Below, one piece after another: positions 1-6,900 of a DNA stretch of 10,121 nt (position 1 is the first letter of the stretch; every line of letters begins with the position of its first letter). A program made the translations under genes and the position numbers. Below the pieces are notes generated by a model, which saw only the letters and a program-made list of their open reading frames with translations, was not told the origin of the DNA and did no database searches. The stretch covers positions 184,285 to 194,405 of the forward strand of contig MU646886.1 in assembly GCA_026770585.1 (NCBI GenBank), written 5' to 3'. This DNA is from Baffinella frigidus (Eukaryota; Cryptophyceae; Cryptomonadales; Baffinellaceae).

Positions 1-141
1 GGGGGGGGGGGGGGGGCTCGAATTTCTACGTGTTTTTTTACACATCGACAGAAATCGTTTTTTGTTGTTGATTTGTAGCACACATCAGTGCCGATTGATT
101 TGCAGCACACATGAGTGCCGAACATGGACGGGGGATAATAC
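1..141 (-). other. Intron after exon p (partial): poly-G and a 27-bp tandem duplicate
   Basis: The window opens with sixteen G residues, which may be a real homopolymer or an assembly edge. At 68-94 and 95-121 two 27-bp copies of TTGATTTGTAGCACACATCA-type sequence differ at two positions. No coding signal is seen. Confidence 0.6.
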
Positions 142-232
142 CAGAGGAGGAGAGGAGGAGGCGGCGCGAGAGGGCGGAGATTGACGCGATGACCGACGCG
201 AGGAAACCCCGCACGCGCCTCTGCAGGTCAAC
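142..232 (-). CDS. MDN1: MDN1 exon p: AAA6 continuation after FEQ
   Basis: 91 nt: 30 codons plus one base; acceptor TTCGAGCAG|GTTGAC, donor CCTCTG|GTATTA. The peptide is VDLQRRVRGFLASVIASISA, then LSRRLLLSSS. FEQVD followed by a basic amphipathic helix is the expected midasin AAA6 order. The acceptor edge is copied at 601-623 (V-D-L-E-R-R-V-Q with GCAG before it), and a middle piece (LASILASISALS) is copied near 391-440. The next exon lies beyond the left edge. The end of the exon is less certain than its start. Confidence 0.85.
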
Positions 233-3200
233 CTGCTCGAAATCCTGGTTTAGGAACGAGTCGTGTCCCTGATAAACACCTAAATTCAGTGAAATCCTGG
301 CTTGAAAACACCGCTGTATAACTCGGTTTGTACCACGGCGTTGTTGAATTTGAACCGCGAACCCGTGTTTATAATCATGGTTGTAGCATATTTGACGCGA
401 TGGGAGAGGGCGGAGATGGACGCGAGGATTGACGCGAGTGATAGACTCAGGGTTGGTTGGCTGTAAGGTTTTGTGGCCTCCGGGGAGGTCACACGAGAGA
501 GAAGATAATCTCGAGGGACCTACCCAGAGTCGTATATCACCAAGTATACAACGTATACGAAGAGAAACACCCCCCCCCCCCAAACAATGAACCCTAACCT
601 TGCACGCGCCGCTCAAGGTCGACCTGCGCCGAGCATAGTGTTTAAGGTTCTGGGTTTTGGAGTTTGGGGTTTCTGGGTCTTGGTTTTTGGGGTGTAGGGT
701 TTGGGGTTTAGGGTTTGGGGTTTAGGGTTTGGGGTGTAGGGTTTGGGGTGTAGGGTTTGGGGTGTGGGGTTTAGGGTTTAGGGTTCAGGGTTCAGGGTGC
801 CGGTTTTGCGGACCTGCTCGAAGAATCCGAGCAGATCGACCGACCATCAGAACCGAAAGTTGACAGTGCTGGCACTAAGCTGTCAACTTTCGGAATCGTG
901 TGATTGCAAACAACTTTCAACTTTTGGGATTGTGTGATTGTTTTTTACAGATGCAAAAAAAACGCCCTATCAACCGGTGCGGTTTTACCTGCTCGAAGCA
1001 GCCGAGGAGGTCGGTGGTGTCCGTGTCGGACGTGACCGCCACCTCCCGCAGCACGTTCCCCGTCGCCCCCGCCTGCCGGACAACATTTGGGAAAGCTGTT
1101 AGCTGCTGTCCACATTTGGAAAAGCCGTTAGCTGCCGATAACATTGGGGAAAGCTGTTAGCTAAGGGGCTTTTCGTTGCGTGCAAATCCGGGGGTGCCCT
1201 CCCGAAACCCGGAGGGTGGATCCCTGGAGTTGCCTGGAAGTAGCATTCTTAAAGCCCGATAGTGATTGGCGGGGGGGGGCACCAGCGCACGCACGAGGGT
1301 TCGTTTCCCGCTCGGAGCTGACGGACTATTCACAAGTTGACATCCTCGGGTTGGTGGTACAACCCCGTCAACTTTCGGGCAAAACAAGCCCGGGTTTGCA
1401 CGGAGCGAAAAGGCTGCCATCAACCCTCACGGAAGGACCAAATCGATTAATTTCGCCCTGTTCCCAAAAGCTAATTGTGTACTACGATTGGGACTTAAGT
1501 TAACACACCGGGGTCGAATCGACCCCGCTGCCCCTTAAATTCGAGGTCCGGAAATCGACGATTTGGTCTCTTTCCGTGAGGGTTGGTGGTGATACCAGCG
1601 CGCGGACGAGGGTGGTCTTCCCGCAGGCTGGCGGGCCTATCAGGATGCCCACCCAACCCATCGGATCTCTAACGGACTATTCTCAAGTTGCCATCCTCGG
1701 GTTGGTGGTACAAAACCGTCAACTTTCGGGCGAAACACGCCCGGTCAGCCCGGGTTTGCACGGGGCGAAAAGGCGGGTACCAGCGCGCGGACGAGGGTGG
1801 TCTTCCCGCAGGCTGGCGGGCCGATGATGATGCCCATCCAACCCATCCGCACGCACGACATCAGCGCCTCCGCTGCCTGCTCAGGTTATGGGCTCGGGCG
1901 TCAGGGGTTTGGGTTCCACTTAGCAGCGACCGAGGACCTTTTCACCTTGAATTCAAGGCGAAATTCCGGCTAGGTTCCAGGGCAATGGATAAGATTCTAG
2001 TACAAATGGTTAAGATGGACTGTGTCCGTGACTGACCTTCATTGATACTAAACGATTTGTACAGCTAAGTGCTGAGTGAAGGTCCTAGATTGCCTTCACG
2101 GAAGGGGATACAGGGTGAAACCTGAGCCCAGAATCCAGAACCCAGAACCCAGAATCTAGGACCATGAAATTTGATCCCGAAACCCGAAACCCGTACACCC
2201 AGACCCCACTCCTTAAACCCCGAACCTATGTTGCGACATCAGCGCCTTTTCCGGGTTACGGGGTGTAGCGTTCAGCATGTATTGGCTAGCGTTTGAAACC
2301 TGCACCCGCAAGACCCGTAAGACCCCAACCCCACATCCTGAAACCTGCACCCCGAAACCTGAACCTGGACGTTGCGACAGCGTGCTCAGGTTACGGGCTC
2401 GGGTGTCAAGGGTTAGGGTTTAGGTCCTGGAACGCCGGTATGGAGGGAGGGAGTCCACGGTGGCCATGTTGCTCTGTATCCGTGATAAACACACGTTTCT
2501 CTTGTTAGGGTGCAGCAGGCCGCGGTTCAAATGTATAACGCTGTGGTACCACACCGGGTTATAGCGGTGTGTTTTCAAGCCAGGGTTTCGCGCGGGGCTC
2601 GTAACCTGGGCATTGCCGTGGAGGATCATGCCGCTCTCCCCCTCGCCCCCGCTGCCCCACCCCCCTGCGGTGGTTCGAGTTTAGGGTTTCGGGTTTCGGG
2701 TTTCAGGTCTCGGGTGTCGGGTCGAGACTTTATTTAGGGGAATCGCAACCGTATGTGGTCCTCTCGCGGGTGGACCACATCAGGCTACGATTCCAGTTAG
2801 TACAGGTAGTACAGTGGTACACTTAGTGCTGCACAGCTAACTGTGCGTTACACAGTTGGTTGCACAGTTATTTGCACGGGGGACCCATAACCTGATGTGA
2901 TCCTCTCGCGAGTTTCGGGTTTAGACTTTCGTTTCGGGTTTAGACTTCCGTTTCGGGTTTAGACTTTTATGCGGGGGGGGCGTAACCTGAGGTGGTCCTC
3001 TCGCGGGTGGTGCGCGGGAGGAACGCCTGCCCGACTTGCACTTGCCGGGGGGTGATCCGGAACGGAATGTCCCTGTTTTAGGGTGTAGGGTTCAAGGTAT
3101 GGGTTTCAGGGTTTATGATGTGGGTGTTAGGATTCGGGGTTCAAGGAGTGGGGTCTGGGTGTAGGGGTTTCGAGTTTCGGGATCAAATTCAGAGTCCTGG

Positions 3201-3950
3201 GTTCTGGGTTCTTGGTTCTGGATTCTGGGCTCAGGTTTCAGGTTTTGTGGTTTAGGTTAGGGTTCAGGGTTCAGGTTAGGGTTACCTAGCGCGGGCAGCG
3301 AGCTCTGCCGTGGCGCCCGGGAAGTGCTTGGGGAGGATGTTGTTGAGGATGTGGTTTCGGTCGGCGTCTGAGCGGAGGCGGAGCGTGTAGAGCAGGTGGA
3401 TGAACGCCAGAGGGTCGTACTCCCCTGCAGCATGTCGGCAGATGAGGAATGCGCATCATTAGGAATGTGAGAAGCGGTTCAGAGGTGAGTATTAGAATCG
3501 TTGACGGATTCATGTCATGCGTTACTAGCGATCCGTATTAGAAACTACAAGGGACGCGTATATTAGAAAGGATTAGCGAGGGAAGCTTCGGAGAGAAGGC
3601 GGAGGGTGTTTGAAAAGGGGGATGTGGCACCTGGCAGCTGCCACTCCTTGGTGGTAGCACCAGCAGAGCTCACGGACTATTCAAAAGTTGACGTTATGGG
3701 TTCGTGGTACACATCCGTCAAGTTTGGCGCGCGGGAAAGATCGTGAATCACGCAGGTTATGAGGGATGGGCCACCTGGCAGCTGCCACTCCTTGAGGAGA
3801 CAGCACTCATCACGGACTATCGACAAGTTGACGTTGTGGGTTCGTAGTACAAATCTGTCGACCTTGCATTGACAAAGGGAGGGAGAGCGAGAGGAAGAGG
3901 AGGAGGAAAGGGAAGAGGGAGAGGGAGAGGGAGAGGGAGGGAGAGAAAGC

Positions 3951-3991
<41 letters not shown>

Positions 3992-6900
3992 GGTCTCCAG
4001 GGGCCACCTGGCAGCTGCCACTCCTTGATCAGGCAGCACCAGCGCATCACGTCGCGCAGGTTGAACTCCCACGGCCTGGTTTCGGGTTTTAGGTTTAGGG
4101 TTTAGGGCTTGGGGTTTGGGGTTGGGGTTTTGGGTTTTGGGTTTTGGGTTTGGGGTTTGGGGTTTAGGGTTTGGGGTTTTGGGGTTTAAGGTTCAGGGGG
4201 TGGGGTTTAGGGTTTGGGGTTTTGGGGTTTAGGGTTTTGGGGTTAGGGTTTTGGGTTTAAGGTTTAGGGTTTAGGGTTTATGGTTTATGGTTTATGGTTT
4301 AGGGTTTATGGTTTAGGGTTTATGGTTTAGGGGTTTGGGTTTAGGGTGTACCGCCCGAGCGACGCGAACCTCGACGCGGCCTCCGTTTGCACCTGAAAAT
4401 CGCGTCGGTTGGCGTCAGCATTCCACAAATCACGCCGGTTGGCGTCAGCCAGGACGTGATTCAGGACGTGATGGCAGGACGTGACGCGTCAGACGTCATC
4501 CGAGCTATATTCTGAAGAGGACCCTACACCCTAAAAAATAAACCCTACACCCCAAATCATAACCTGTGTGTTGAAGGCGATCATGGCCGCGCGTGTCTCG
4601 GGAGGGATATCCGGGAACGCGCCCCGCACGATCGAAAACACTCTTTTTCGCCGAAACGGTCAAAAAAAAACACTCATTTTCGCTGCCAAACGCTCGTTTA
4701 TGCTGAAACGGTCAAACGAAAACACTCATTTTCGCCGAAACGGTCAAACGAAAACACTCCTTTTTGCGAGAGGAGTCAGCCGTGTTAATAACCTGACTGT
4801 TGATGGCATCGTGCCCTAAACCCTAAAAAATGAAACCTACACCCCAAATCATAACCTGTGTGTTGAAAGCGATCATGGCGGCGAGCGTCTCGGGCGGGAT
4901 GTCCGGGAACGCGCCCCGCACGATGAATATCACGTCGGTTGGCGTCAGCTCCTCGAACCTGCTCAAGAAAAATCACGACGGTTGGCGTCAGCACACTCAA
5001 ATTACGACGGTGAACGTCAGCACGCTAAAATTACGTCGGTTGACGTCAGCACGATGAAAATCACGTCGGTTGGCGTCAGCTCCTCAACCCTGATTCCAAC
5101 AAGTTTCAGGTAGATGGTCTAGGTGAGGGGGTGGGGGTCGCAACCTGACGGACGTAAAACGCGACAGGAAAGACTTGGGCAGGCCCTTGCGCCCGCCGCC
5201 TTGCTGCACGGGGAGATCTAGGGGGGGGGGGTCGTAACCTGACGGACGTAAAACGCGACAGGAAAGACTTGGGGAGCCCCTTGCGCCCCCCGCCCTGCTG
5301 CACGGGGTTCTGCGCTGCGAAGATCCGGAACGTCCTGCGTTTCGGGTTTTGGTGTTTGGTGTTTGGTGTTTGGTGTTTTGGTGTTTGGTGTTTGGTGTTT
5401 CGGTCTTCGGTGTTTCGGTTTTCGGGTTGATAGCTCGGGTTTCCGGTTTTCGGATTTATAGCCTCGGGGTTCTGCGCTGCGAAGATCCGAAACGTCCTGG
5501 ATTTGGGTTTTTGGGTTTGGGGTTTTGGGTTTTTGGTTTTTGGGTTTGGGGTTTATGGTTTCGGTTTTCGGTTTCGGTTTTTCGGTTTTGGGTTGTTATA
5601 GCTTCCGGCTTCGGGTTTCGGGTTTATAGCTTCGGGTTTCGGGTCTCGGGGTTACGGTGGGCAGGCGAAAGTCTGGCCGAGCTCCGGAAGATAGACTTGC
5701 GCGCGGTGGTCCAGCATTGCGTTGAGACCCTCCAGCACGGCCTGCTCGAAGCTCAGATCGTCAGATCAAAACGCCCAGGTTTGTACCACGCGTCGCCGGA
5801 AAGCGGGCGCGAGAGAGGTGGTGGAGCATTCCCTAAAACCCCTTAAGGAAAGCGGGCACGCGAGGGGTGGTCGAGCATTGCGTTGATACCCTCCAGTACG
5901 GCCTGCTCGAAGATCAGATCGTCAGATCAAAACGCCCAGGTTTGTACCACGCGTCACCGGAAAGCGGGCGCTGTGGAGGGGGGTTAAACATTGCGTTTAG
6001 GCCTATCAGGACCGCCAACCGGTCAAAAAAATGACACGTTTTTTGGAGGGGTTCGCAAAGTTTTTTGGAGGGGCTCGTAACCTGTGGTGCCTGTTGAGCT
6101 CGTCGAGAAGCACCAAATTCCGTCCTCCAGACTCTCAAAGAGAGGTCTCAGGACTCAAATCATACACAACCACAACACCCACTCCTGCATTGTTCGCAAG
6201 TCGGAGCCTGTTTGTGGAGGGTCTCATAACCTGAGGAGCGAGATTTCGGAGGGGCTCATAACCTGGGGTGCCAGGTTGAGCTCGTCGAGGAGCACCCAGT
6301 GCCTTCCAAGAGAGGCTCCAGGACTCAAACGGAATACAACCACAACACCCAATCCTGTTTTGTTCGCAAGGTGGAGCATGTTTATGCAGGGGCTCATAAC
6401 CTGGCCTGTGTTTTTTGTGAGTTAAGTTGGAGCCTGTTTGTGGAGAGGATCATAACCTGGGGTGCAAGGTTGATCTCGTCAAGGAGCACCCAATGCCTTC
6501 CAAGAGAGTCTCCAGGACTCAGAATTCCCAGAGAGTCTCCAGGACTCAAACAGAATACAACCACAACACTTGAACGTTACATTCTGCAAGTTGGAGCCAT
6601 TTTATGGCGATCGTAAAAATCGTAAGTTGGAGCCATTTTATGGGGCTCGCAACCTGAGGCGCAAGGTTGAGCTCGTCGAGGAGCACCCAGTGCCTTCCAA
6701 GAGAGTCTCCAGGGCCCAGAATTCCAAGAGAGTCTCCAGGACTCAAACAGAACAAACAACACACCACTTGAACAATACAGTCTGCAAGCTGGAGCCATTT
6801 TATGGGGCTCGTAACCTGAGGCGCAAGGTTGAGCTCGTCGAGGAGCACCCAGTGCCCCGCCTTGAGCGCTGCCAGCAGCACTCCGTCACACCTGTTTCGG

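Larger units (their letters stand above)
233..988 (-). other. Intron o-p: echoes of both flanking exons, hairpin, telomere-like tract
   Basis: This 756-nt intron is bounded by the same nine bases, TTCGAGCAG, in front of GT at each end. It holds two echoes of exon p (391-440; 601-623 with AG), an echo of exon o (814-838), the hairpin 853-893, a poly-C run (570-580) and telomere-like G-rich sequence at 641-800. A copy of 291-359 appears inverted at 2521-2589. Confidence 0.75.
1073..1780 (-). other. Intron n-o: exon n echoes, hairpin elements, 29-bp tandem repeat
   Basis: Next to the acceptor lies a three-copy 29-bp repeat (1083-1163; GGAAAGCTGTTAGCT core). Exon n echoes occupy 1283-1311 and 1596-1664. 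Two related elements of about 95-105 nt, at 1321-1413 and 1672-1775, both begin ACGGACTATTC on the plus strand, contain the AAGTTG/CAACTT hairpin, and end GCGAAAAGGC. A 19-bp near-palindrome with a CGGGGTCGA arm sits at 1509-1527. Confidence 0.75.
3425..4007 (-). other. Intron j-k: two exon j echoes, two hairpins, GA-rich tract
   Basis: Exon j donor-side echoes at 3631-3674 and 3775-3813 alternate with hairpin elements at 3672-3742 and 3812-3870 (plus strand ACGGACTAT, then AAGTTGACG). A purine tract follows at 3871-3991. The stretch 3425-3630 shows nothing I recognise. The Leu/Ser-rich open frames here are translations of the CT repeat. Confidence 0.7.

Noticed and set aside
38-616. 192-codon minus-strand open frame taken as one gene
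   Set aside because: Only its middle part (VDLQRRVRGFLAS onward) is coding, as exon p; the rest is intron.
3677-4072. Minus-strand open frames with long Leu/Ser or Pro/Ser runs
   Set aside because: All three frames of a CT repeat stay open. Only the N-terminal part, around WCCLIKEWQLPG, belongs to exon j.
4080-4347. True telomere or chromosome end
   Set aside because: Units are degenerate and lie in an intron between two in-frame exons.
4926-5089. CRISPR array
   Set aside because: Spacing near 30 bp but no unique spacers; the unit is a copy of exon sequence and the host is a eukaryote.
5349-5846. 165-codon plus-strand open frame rich in FGVW
   Set aside because: It translates the TTTGGTG/TTTCGGG repeat and runs antisense across exon f; no conserved protein signal.
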